From Acidobacteriota bacterium (GTDB taxonomy: Bacteria > Acidobacteriota > Terriglobia > Terriglobales > Acidobacteriaceae): 59,220 nt of DNA. The stretch is from NCBI GenBank assembly GCA_025359885.1, contig JANYDG010000057.1, positions 1 to 59,220 on the forward strand. Direction: 5' to 3'. The position numbers were made by a program, and so were the translations under genes. Under the pieces are notes generated by a model. That model made no database searches. It worked only from the letters and a program-made list of their open reading frames with translations, and was not told the origin of the DNA. The first letter of the stretch is position 1; each line of letters opens with the position of its first letter. Below are positions 19,101-25,566 of this stretch, in pieces.

Positions 19101-19888
19101 ACTCCGCCCGAATTGCCGCCATTGCCGCCATACGAGCTTTGACCCGCACCGGAGCAGCTTCCGGCGCCTTCGCTTCCCACGAAGCCGCCGCCGCCGCCGC
19201 CGTTCAAAATATTTCCGTTGCCACCACCGTTCTGGAGACCGCCGCCGCCACCACCACCTTGCTGAAAACCCGGACTACTTCCCCCGTTTCCACCAAGACC
19301 GCCGCCGCCGCCGCCACCTGAACCGTATTGAGGGTTGCCGCCACCACCGCCGCCGCCTTGGGCGCTGTTCGACTGCAAGGCGACATCAAGAAGATTCAGG
19401 CTGCCCTGGTTATAGATCGCTCCACCCATTCCTGCGCCACCGCCGCCACCTTCGATGCCGCTGCCGCCGCTCCCGCCCTGCGCCAAGCCGCCGATTAGGG
19501 TGAGGTCACTGAGCGTCAGGTTGCCGGCGGGAAGCGTCGAGAATCCGCCCGAGACGTAGAAAAACCGGAATTTCGGACTTCCTGCGGCGCGGCTGATCGT
19601 GGCGCCGTTGCCGTCGATTGTGATGGTGCTGGCGATTGCCGGAAACGCATTCGGCCCGTACCACCAGTCCGAAGGCGCGGTCACCGAGTAGGTTCCACCG
19701 CTGGCAAGATCGATGGTGCCGCCGCCGTTTGCATTGAGTGTCTGAATGGCCGTGATCAGCCCGGGCGCGTCGCCGTTCGCTACCTGAATCGTCTGGCCGC
19801 TCTGCGCGAATCCAACCAGTGGCAACCCAGCCATGCCCATCGCGAGTACAGCCAGCACAGGGCGAAACTTTTCGCTCATTCCAAACAT
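16160..19888 (-). CDS. Giant secreted glycine-rich / MBG-repeat surface protein
   Basis: The product is 1242 residues. A signal peptide (VLAVLAMGMAGLPLVGFAQS) ends near residue 31. Residues about 32-140 resemble the start of a parallel beta-helix. Residues about 140-400 are dominated by glycine runs alternating with short hydrophobic turns (GGAIYNQGS, GGAIFNHQG), as in autotransporter passenger proteins. Residues about 515-790 hold three near-identical 68-residue MBG-type repeats, each with LSNLTQTYTG and QTNAGSY, and a fourth divergent one. Ig-like domains fill the C-terminus; no autotransporter barrel or sorting motif is seen. AAGGAG precedes the ATG. It is likely extracellular and adhesive or structural, and divergent from a membrane-bound regulator. 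Confidence 0.85.
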   Translation of the reverse strand: MFGMSEKFRPVLAVLAMGMAGLPLVGFAQSGQTIQVANGDAPGLITAIQTLNANGGGTIDLASGGTYSVTAPSDWWYGPNAFPAIASTITIDGNGATISRAAGSPKFRFFYVSGGFSTLPAGNLTLSDLTLIGGLAQGGSGGSGIEGGGGGAGMGGAIYNQGSLNLLDVALQSNSAQGGGGGGGNPQYGSGGGGGGGLGGNGGSSPGFQQGGGGGGGLQNGGGNGNILNGGGGGGFVGSEGAGSCSGAGQSSYGGNGGNSGGVNIQAGGGGGGFTVGENGGDSSQGTFHHVPGTGAIGGGTGGGDLGSYNTRCGGGGGAFGGGGSGGSYVGGGGGGGVGGGGGGAAGGGSGGFGGGGGGGYAPAGQGGFGAGGAGAYANCCVGGSVFAGGSGTTHATLDNGGGGAGLGGAIFNHQGTASIVSSAFTTNSAVGGSGGGTADGFGGALFNLNGTATLTNVTYSGNTVTDSAGTADVGAVVYNLSHDGGDTVAGQTSRALLVLVGTAISTTNGDLFNNQVNGTAAVITLSNLTQTYTGNPLMPAVSTVPSGLAIVWSGTPQTNAGSYTVIAAINDPVYTGTAIATFVIQPATATVTLSNLTQTYTGSPLTPTAATVPAGLKTIWSGAPQTNAGSYTAIASVNDPNYVGSASATFVIQPAVATVVLSNLTQTYTGSQLTPAVATVPAGLQIVLTGVPQTNAGSYPITATIQSANYQGSASATFTVSPAPANFSISGTYTFNGSAQTPTVTSPVAGLTFSITGAAKTQAGSYPVTVTPANPNYARATVTFVINPYPVNLIVHAFPTATTTPTACANTTDPCLQYGDQVIYGLQVRPGTFAGVNTLASTSCGAGTTSQCVNITITGPGGFSQSVLDPVSGDSTQLQGRTTNSPLAINGTPGTYQIVATPLAANPNFIFNAPTIHEVVVQRPAYLTYTGLTDFTVSSSSNTESLIFTYTVQDPSALAATNPIYDPLPGVIANAQIGLTLTATYPGFPFTGNCAPQFVTPTSAGTATLTCTMPNVPVNRTYVLRTTAGPGSYYTPSAGATSVTITDGNNGAGSVTADGYQTATYLDMEDESAGKYKPGGLIVPTAGTKVTFKLNSRYGTDPTAALMGKASVVVTSKCLRHIPGYLPRRGENNVCVYKIESGTIQNLSLYPAPPSPSYATFSSTATIFDVTDGKAFALVRNVDLQMQMSFASGAANKNTIAIQAVDKEHGLWFSNNWTGQKTGFSTSAPTLQSGTLTLNPQ
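17720..18335 (-). repeat. Three tandem 204-bp MBG-domain repeats
   Basis: The equivalent position in successive copies falls at 17877, 18081 and 18285, an exact 204-bp period (68 codons). The unit nearest the N-terminus lies at the higher coordinates. A fourth, more divergent unit continues below 17720. The DNA identity is high enough to suggest recent duplication or gene conversion. Confidence 0.85.
18570..19480 (-). repeat. Glycine-codon low-complexity tract
   Basis: Long runs of GCC/CCG triplets on the plus strand encode poly-glycine blocks on the minus strand, within the giant surface-protein gene. Unit lengths vary, so this is codon-level low complexity and not an ordered array. Confidence 0.8.
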
Positions 19889-20077
19889 TGCAGTCTCCTT
19901 CAGCGACTCACGGCAAACAGAAACGAGATTTCTGGGGAACCAGGACTGGTCCGGACGAACGTTGATCTTTGGAAGTGCTTGCCCAGAATTACGGATTCAT
20001 CTCCGGCTTAAAAACACCCCAGGGGAAGGTTGCTGCTAATCTAGGCAGGCCCGATTCCAAAGTCCATACAATCGGTG

Positions 20078-20110
20078 TCAATTCGATCTCAATTCGATCT
20101 CAAGATCGAT
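20078..20110. promoter_or_regulatory. Three in-register 11-bp direct repeats, putative winged-helix operator
   Basis: TCAATTCGATC occurs at 20078-20088 and again at 20089-20099, and a variant TCAAGATCGAT follows at 20100-20110. The period of 11 bp puts the units on one face of the helix. PhoB/OmpR-type winged helices bind direct repeats of this period, and the gene 71 bases downstream encodes such a domain. The site also lies 190 bases upstream of the divergent surface-protein gene. Autoregulation plus control of the divergent gene is inferred. Confidence 0.6.
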
Positions 20111-20180
20111 TCGCCTTATTTTGATACACTTAATGCCGTACGGCTTCCCCCGCAGATCACCAACGGCAAAGGCTCCGGCG

Positions 20181-22340
20181 ATGAAAGCCAGCGTTTTTCA
20201 ATTCGGCCCATTTGAGCTGGACCGCGGGCGACTGGAACTGCGCAGGCGCGGAGTGCGGATTAGGCTTCCCGTGTCACGGTTGCGTCTCCTCCTGCTTCTG
20301 GTCACCCGCCGCGGTGAGCTAGTCACGCGCGACGAGATCGCCGCATGCCTGTGGAAGGATACGCAGAACATCGATGTTGTCGGCGGCATCAACACCGCCA
20401 TGAATCACCTGCGCAGCCAGCTCGGCGATGACCCCGCTTCGCCCAAATACATTGAGACCGTCATCGGCGCCGGCTACCGCTTTGTCGCCATCATCGAAGA
20501 GGTTGCAGTGCCGGACACCGCGGCACCGGAGCCTTTTCCTCCGCCTCAAGCCCAAGCGTTGGATTCAGCTTCGTCACCGCCGGTTGTGGTTTCAATCCCG
20601 GATTCCCGCCCGCCCTCGCGTCGGCGAAGAAATGCTCTTCTGGCTTCAGCGGCCGTTGTCATGCTGGCAGGTTCCGTCTATTTTGGGTGGCAGACTCGAA
20701 ATGCCAGGCATAACACTCCCTCGGAAGACCTTGAATTGACCCGTGTGACCATCAGCGGCGACATCATAGCCGCCGATATTTCGCCGGATGGGAAATATGT
20801 CGCGTATGCACGCATAATCTCGGGCCAGGAGAGCCTCTGGCTCCGGCAACTGGCCACCGCTCGCGTCTTGCAGGTGACTACTTTGGGTACTGATCGATGC
20901 TGGGGCGTCGATTTTTCGGCGGATGGCAACTATCTCTACTTTGACCGACATCAGCCCTCCGCCGCGGCAGGCGACCTTTACCGCGTCTCCATCCTCGGCG
21001 GGGAAGCTACCCGCGTCCTCTCAGGGATTTCCGGAGCGACGGCAATTTCGCCTGACGGGTTGAAGATTGCTTTTGTACGCAGCACTCTCATGTCTCATGG
21101 CGTCGATAGCGTTGTAATCGCCAATATCGACGGCTCGGACTTGCGTATCCTTGCTTCGTACCCAGCTCCCGGGATCCACTTGAACCGCATCACTTGGACG
21201 GCTGATAGCCGGTCATTGATCTTCCCTTCGCGCAACATGCTGATCGCGCTCCCCTTGAACGGCGGTGCCGCGCGCGCACTTTCATCCCAACCCTGGCACT
21301 CGATAGACGACGTTTGGGGGCTAGGACCTGATTCGACCTTGTTGGTAGTAGGCCAGCTGGCCGGTTTCAAGAGGAACCAACTCTATCTCGTTCCTCTCGC
21401 GGGAGGAACGATCCGCGCGATTACCCACGAATTGTCGGACTACATCGCCATTCGGGGAACTGCCGATGGGAAGGCACTGCTCGGCGTGCACAAGGTCGTT
21501 CTGAGTACGTTGCAGACGATTGACTCCGGGAAGGAATTGGAAATCCGCACCTTGAGCAGCGAAAATCAGAATGAGGACGGCGACCTCGGATTGGCGTGGA
21601 CGCCCGATGACCGGATCGCTTACATCACACAGTCCGACATTCTCACCCTGACTGTCGTTAATAGGGATGGGTCCAACCCGCATCAGTATGTGTCCACCAG
21701 GTCCGACGGGCTATCCGATGTGGCCGTGTCGCCGCGAGGGGATTCCATGGTCTTTGTACACTGGTCTCAGGGCGACAGGGCTAACCTGTACGTCATCGAT
21801 TTGAAGGATGGCCGCCAGACGCGCCTTACAGAAGGCACGCAGGACTTCTCGCCATCCTTTGCTCCCGACGGTAAGTCGATTGTGTATGCAAGCATTCAGG
21901 CAGACAAAACAGTCCTCATGAAAGTTCCCAGCCAGGGAGGAACCAGCACCCTGCTTACCAGCTACAATGCCGACCATCCATCAGTGTCGCCGGATGGGGC
22001 CTGGGTTTCATGCTCGTACGTCCCTCGATCGGATCAAACGCCGGTTCTGGCCATTCTTCCCATCACCGGCGGCCCTCCGAAAAGAACCTTTGCACTGCCG
22101 CCCACCGCAACCGCCTCACCCCTTGCATGGACACCTGACGGCAAGGCCGTTTCGTTCGTCAACAATGAGAACGGGGTCAGTAACATCTGGCAGCAGCCGG
22201 TGATCGGCGGACCTGCCGCTGCGATTACGCACTTCAAATCCGGAACCATCTTTAACTTCCAATGGTCGCGCGATGGACGTCTCGCCCTATCCCGCGGCTC
22301 GGAAATGACCGATGCTGTGCTGATCAAAAACTTTCGTTAG
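20181..22340 (+). CDS. CadC-like winged-helix regulator with membrane anchor and TolB/PD40 propeller
   Basis: The product is about 719 residues from the ATG at 20181 (MKASVFQFGPFELDRG). In-frame TTG 20121 and ATG 20133 are earlier options without conserved sequence. Residues 1-100 are an OmpR-type winged helix (RRGELVTRDEIAACLW, INTAMNHLRSQLGDD, YIETVIGAGYRFVA). A proline-rich linker follows, then one membrane span at about 152-171 (ALLASAAVVMLAGSVYFGW). Residues 190-719 form a periplasmic propeller with repeated blades such as DISPDGKYVAYAR, ISPDGLKIAFVR and VSPDGAWVSCSY. This one-component design resembles CadC/ToxR: an outside domain senses and the inside domain binds DNA. The likely target is the divergent MBG gene. 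Confidence 0.88.
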   Translation: MKASVFQFGPFELDRGRLELRRRGVRIRLPVSRLRLLLLLVTRRGELVTRDEIAACLWKDTQNIDVVGGINTAMNHLRSQLGDDPASPKYIETVIGAGYRFVAIIEEVAVPDTAAPEPFPPPQAQALDSASSPPVVVSIPDSRPPSRRRRNALLASAAVVMLAGSVYFGWQTRNARHNTPSEDLELTRVTISGDIIAADISPDGKYVAYARIISGQESLWLRQLATARVLQVTTLGTDRCWGVDFSADGNYLYFDRHQPSAAAGDLYRVSILGGEATRVLSGISGATAISPDGLKIAFVRSTLMSHGVDSVVIANIDGSDLRILASYPAPGIHLNRITWTADSRSLIFPSRNMLIALPLNGGAARALSSQPWHSIDDVWGLGPDSTLLVVGQLAGFKRNQLYLVPLAGGTIRAITHELSDYIAIRGTADGKALLGVHKVVLSTLQTIDSGKELEIRTLSSENQNEDGDLGLAWTPDDRIAYITQSDILTLTVVNRDGSNPHQYVSTRSDGLSDVAVSPRGDSMVFVHWSQGDRANLYVIDLKDGRQTRLTEGTQDFSPSFAPDGKSIVYASIQADKTVLMKVPSQGGTSTLLTSYNADHPSVSPDGAWVSCSYVPRSDQTPVLAILPITGGPPKRTFALPPTATASPLAWTPDGKAVSFVNNENGVSNIWQQPVIGGPAAAITHFKSGTIFNFQWSRDGRLALSRGSEMTDAVLIKNFR

Positions 22341-22364
22341 ATCTACTGTAGGCAAGTTGTTTCT

Positions 22365-22513
22365 CAATCTACACCTCTGAAACGACTCGATCCGGGAAGG
22401 GAAGGACCTTGCCGCCAGCCGGGGTTACCCAAAGGTAGAGACCTTGCCCATCAGTGAGGCAATAGGCTTACGCAGAAGCCTTTGATTTGCGAATTTCGGT
22501 GTCAGCGAGCAAA
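22365..22513 (-). pseudogene. Relic of a P4-type tyrosine integrase (DUF4102 N-terminus)
   Basis: The minus-strand frame from about 22513 reads ADTEIRKSKASA, then a TAA, then CLTDGQGLYLWVTPAGGK at 22408-22466. This is the N-terminal arm-binding domain of phage P4-like integrases, whose usual opening is LTDTxIRKAKP followed by LxDGxGLYLxVxPxGxK. The in-frame stop and the loss of everything after residue 35 show it is dead. It lies directly downstream of tRNA-Ser on the same strand, the normal place for such an integrase. A 85-codon open frame covering the same DNA is in a different phase and is not the gene. Confidence 0.72.
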
Positions 22514-22514
22514 G

Positions 22515-22646
22515 AATATCCCCAAGTGTTCCGTCGCTGGAGAGAAAATACCCCCAAGGTATCCGTAAGCGGTTTCTGTTTAGAGGCTTAAGTTGCTTTT
22601 CAAAATACCCGCAAACCAAAATCAAAATACCCCCAGAAGTACCCCC
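22515..22646. promoter_or_regulatory. Five ATACCCCC-like motifs, putative integrase arm-type sites
   Basis: AATATCCCC (22515), AAAATACCCCC (22546), AAAATACCCGC (22602), AAAATACCCCC (22624) and AAGTACCCCC (22637) lie in one orientation between the tRNA and the integrase relic. Clusters of such GGGGGTA-type motifs beside P4-like integrase genes are consistent with arm-type binding sites. Role inferred. Confidence 0.45.
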
Positions 22647-22683
22647 GGCAGTAGTTGGCTCATTTAGTACGCCTTTGGACATA

Positions 22684-22716
22684 GAAATACAAAAGCCCCT
22701 GATTTTTCAGGGGCTT
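22684..22716 (-). terminator. tRNA-Ser terminator; copy 2 of the 33-bp repeat
   Basis: On the minus strand, AGCCCCTGA pairs with TCAGGGGCT and is followed by TTTGTATTTC. It lies 45 bases past the tRNA 3' end. It matches 15986-16018 in 32 of 33 bases. Confidence 0.8.
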
Positions 22717-22760
22717 AGGTCGCTTCTTAGGATGTCTTTGGAAGGCTTAAAGCAGGTTAC

Positions 22761-22852
22761 TGGCGGAGAGTGAGGGATTCGAACCCCCGGTAGCCTTTCG
22801 ACTACGTCTGATTTCGAGTCAGGTGCATTCAACCGGGCTCTGCCAACTCTCC
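22761..22852 (-). tRNA. tRNA-Ser (anticodon CGA)
   Basis: On the minus strand the gene is 92 bases including an encoded CCA. The acceptor GGAGAGT pairs with ACTCTCC, the T arm contains GGTTCGAATCCC, and there is a long variable arm, as expected for a class II serine tRNA. The anticodon loop is CTCGAAA, giving CGA, which reads UCG. The anticodon stem has four clear pairs with a C-A mismatch at its outer end. Confidence 0.95.
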
Positions 22853-22972
22853 GTTATGTTGCCGCCCTTCCACGATTTTATCATTGCTTTGGAAGCAAAG
22901 CGAATCCGACGCTGGCCATTCAGTTCCGCCAGTTTGCGGATGGTCGGCATTCAGGTTCGGGGCCGTTTTCTG

Positions 22973-24469
22973 CTATTTCATCGAGGTGAACGGTGATGCT
23001 GGCAGATCCGCCGCGTTGTAGAGATGACAATCTGGACTGTTGGCCCATCCGTAGCGCGCGGCGACTGGTGCGGGGACTGCCGGACTGTTGAGCAGCAGCG
23101 TATTTCCGTCGATGATGGCCTGGGCCGGGGCGAACTGTCCGTCGGTTCCGGCAACTTCAAAGCCGGTGAGGTCGCCACCCTTGGCCTGCAAACCGTTGGC
23201 ATGGTCAAACCAGACGCGAAGTTGGTGTCCCTCAGGGGTTACCTGGCGAAAGAGGGGGCCGGAGTATTCGAGGGATTCGCCATAGGTGACGGCACGAGCA
23301 GCGACCGCGAGGCGGTGGCCGACGGTGAGTTTGTCGGTGGGGTGCACGTCGTTAGGGTTGCCGATATCGATGGTGACGGCCATGGCGGTGTTGCGCAGGG
23401 CGAGCGTACGGCGCTGTGCTTCACGGATCTGGTGATACTGTTCGGCCGGGCCAGACTTGAAGTTGGCTAACTGAACATAGAGGAAGGGGAAGTCGCCGAC
23501 CTGCCACTGATGACGCCAGTCTTCGATAAGGGTCCGAAAGATTCGTTCATAGAGGGGATATCTTTCGAGGGCGCTGTTGCTTTCGCCCTGGTACCAAATG
23601 ACGCCGCGGATCGGGAAAGGGGTGAGCGGAGCGATCATGGCGTTGTAGAGCATCGACGGCGCCCACATAACGAGCGAAGGATGCCAGGGAAACTGCGGCT
23701 CTGGCTTGCCCTGGGCGCGCGCATCGTTGATCTGCTGGGCACGGAACTTGTCTTCGAGCTGGGCGGTAGCCTCGCGATCGGTCATGTGCCCGCGGGCAGA
23801 GAAGACTGGGGCGAGGGCTGCGTCTTCACCGAGGGCCGTCAGGCTGGTCCAGGCTTCGGCGATCGTGCCGCCCCAGGTGGAGTCGATGACGCCGACCGGG
23901 ACATGCTCGCGTTGCTCAATCTCGCGGGCAAAGTACCAGGCGACCGCGGAAAACTCCTTGGCGGACTCCGGCGTTGAGGCGGTCCAAGACGTCCCGGTCA
24001 GATCGGTTCTGGGGTAATCAGAAAATGCCTTGTCGACGATCATAAGCCGGATACGCGGGTTTGTGGCGGTGGGAAGATCTGCAGCGGCGGTGGAGGCCTT
24101 GCGCATTTCAAATTCCATGTTGGACTGGCCGCCGGCGATCCAGACATCTCCTACGAGGACATCTTCCAAGGTGAGTGTGTTTGCGCCTTTGACGGTCAGA
24201 GTAAAGGGGCCTCCAGCGCTGCCGGGCGTTAGATATAAGCTCCATTGACCGAGGTCGTTGGCTTTGGTTTCTTTGGATTCTCCGCGAAAACTGACCGAGA
24301 CCGTTTCGCCGGGGCTTGCCATGCCCCAGAGATGGACCGGCAGATCCCGCTGGATGACCATATGGCTGGCGAGCACTTTCGGCAGGGTCACGTCGGCATA
24401 GGCACCGGCAGCAGAGAAAGTGAGTAGGAAGGCGATGAACAAACGAAGCGCAACGGAAGGACGAGACAT
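22973..24469 (-). CDS. Secreted sialate O-acetylesterase family protein (SASA)
   Basis: The product is about 498 residues from the ATG at 24469 (MSRPSVALRLF), which opens a clear signal peptide ending in AGAYA; a longer frame to 24592 has no conserved start. Catalytic blocks are WIAGGQSNMEFEM, with the Ser nucleophile, then DSTWGGTIAEAW, WYQGESN, and NDVHPTDK near the C-terminus with the Asp-x-x-His pair. This is the standard SGNH-type order of the family, which removes acetyl esters from sialic acid or other decorated sugars. It stands alone, divergent from the DUF6526 gene and just past tRNA-Ser. Confidence 0.88.
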   Translation of the reverse strand: MSRPSVALRLFIAFLLTFSAAGAYADVTLPKVLASHMVIQRDLPVHLWGMASPGETVSVSFRGESKETKANDLGQWSLYLTPGSAGGPFTLTVKGANTLTLEDVLVGDVWIAGGQSNMEFEMRKASTAAADLPTATNPRIRLMIVDKAFSDYPRTDLTGTSWTASTPESAKEFSAVAWYFAREIEQREHVPVGVIDSTWGGTIAEAWTSLTALGEDAALAPVFSARGHMTDREATAQLEDKFRAQQINDARAQGKPEPQFPWHPSLVMWAPSMLYNAMIAPLTPFPIRGVIWYQGESNSALERYPLYERIFRTLIEDWRHQWQVGDFPFLYVQLANFKSGPAEQYHQIREAQRRTLALRNTAMAVTIDIGNPNDVHPTDKLTVGHRLAVAARAVTYGESLEYSGPLFRQVTPEGHQLRVWFDHANGLQAKGGDLTGFEVAGTDGQFAPAQAIIDGNTLLLNSPAVPAPVAARYGWANSPDCHLYNAADLPASPFTSMK

Positions 24470-24779
24470 GCTGTTGACCCCTTGGATTTGGTGGAAAGAG
24501 AACGGTAACATGGCTTGCGGGGCAAACGCCAGACGGCTCCTATGGATTACCCGCGTACTGTTGGATGGAAGAGACTCGGCGCGGAAAGGCATGAAGGACG
24601 TTTAGAACAGGGTGACCCGGTGTCTCATTTGCGATTGACATGAAGCGCCCCACAGAAGGAAAATCCAGTTGTCCCTCAATGCCTCTCGATTGTTCTCATC
24701 GGATTACAGGGCGGGGCGTACGCAAGGATTTAGCTGCCACTTAACCCGAACAAATTGCATCGACAAAGATAGGAACGCT
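24470..24779. other. Divergent intergenic region, no feature identified
   Basis: This region separates the oppositely oriented esterase and DUF6526 genes. It must hold promoters for both, but no clear -35/-10 pair or palindrome was recognised. An in-frame extension of the DUF6526 gene to 24669 is not conserved sequence. Confidence 0.35.
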
Positions 24780-25226
24780 ATGAGTCCGACTAAGCAACAG
24801 AGCTTTAGAAGTCACGCGAGTATCGACCCTGCATTTCACTACGTTGCGTTCGCGGCCCTGCTTTTTAACCTGGTAGTGGGCATTATTTTTGTAGTGATGA
24901 GTCTGCATACGCAATTGCTTTTGGGATTGTGGGTGGTTGTTCTTTCCGTTGCGCTCTTTATTTTGTTCTTCAAGAGCCGCTCGTATCCGCTCAAGGTGCA
25001 GGACCGGATTATCCGGTTGGAAGAGCGCTTGCGGCTGGAGGCGCTGCTGCCCGATGAACTGAAGCGGCGTATTCCAGAGCTGAATGAAGATCAACTGATT
25101 GGACTTCGCTTTGCATCGGATGAGGAACTGCCGTCTCTGGTGGAAATGACATTGGACAAGAAGCTGGACCGCAAACAGATCAAGGAGAGGATTCAGAACT
25201 GGCGTCCGGACCACTGGCGGATTTAA
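24780..25226 (+). CDS. DUF6526-like two-span membrane protein
   Basis: The product is 148 residues from the ATG at 24780, with AGGA five bases upstream. Two adjacent membrane spans lie at about 20-40 and 45-63 (FAALLFNLVVGIIFVVM, LGLWVVVLSVALFILFF). They are followed by VQDRIIRLEERLRLEALLP and a helical cytoplasmic tail ending in IQNWRPDHWRI. This pattern fits the DUF6526 family of unknown function. Neighbours on both sides point away from it, so it is probably monocistronic. Confidence 0.7.
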   Translation: MSPTKQQSFRSHASIDPAFHYVAFAALLFNLVVGIIFVVMSLHTQLLLGLWVVVLSVALFILFFKSRSYPLKVQDRIIRLEERLRLEALLPDELKRRIPELNEDQLIGLRFASDEELPSLVEMTLDKKLDRKQIKERIQNWRPDHWRI

Positions 25227-25566
25227 GGCGCTTTAAAAGAATTCCAGGAGTAGCCCAAAGATTGCGGGAAGCTCACCTACAGATCAGATCTTTAGTTGGT
25301 GAAAGCAGTTCCGAACTGAGAGGGCGTTTTTGCACCTTCCTTGAGGAGAAAGCGGGTTCGAAGCTTTTGGGGTTGGTAAAGCGCCGTGCTTCAAAAAACA
25401 GCAAACCTTAAGATGACCAAAGTCGTTGTAAGTTCCGCTTCCAAAGTGCCTCTGTGCAACCCATCTAGCCTTGAGCCGAATCTCAAAGAGTAAAACTGCT
25501 AATCTCCTCAGTTCGGGAGTTTGCGGGTCTATGGGCCATGCCGCCTTGCTCAAGTACAATCTGGCC
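25227..25566. other. Intergenic region, no gene supported
   Basis: A 97-codon minus-strand frame at 25284-25577 lacks a ribosome-binding site and any recognisable motif, and it overlaps the start of the M20 hydrolase. It is not called. No hairpin terminator was found after the DUF6526 gene. Confidence 0.35.

Noticed and set aside
18570..19480. Repeated GCC/CCG blocks that look like an ordered repeat array
   Set aside because: Spacing is irregular and in phase with glycine codons of the surface protein, so it is low-complexity coding DNA and not CRISPR.
22425..22682. An 85-codon minus-strand open frame beside tRNA-Ser
   Set aside because: Its peptide is unlike any family, while a different frame over the same bases gives a clear integrase N-terminus.
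15986..22716. 33-bp repeats as CRISPR repeats or insertion-sequence ends
   Set aside because: Only two copies 6.7 kb apart, each self-palindromic, with no spacers and no transposase between them.
22761..22852. Possible tRNA-Sec because a SelO gene is present
   Set aside because: The anticodon is CGA, not TCA, and the SelO here ends with cysteine, so no selenocysteine is implied.
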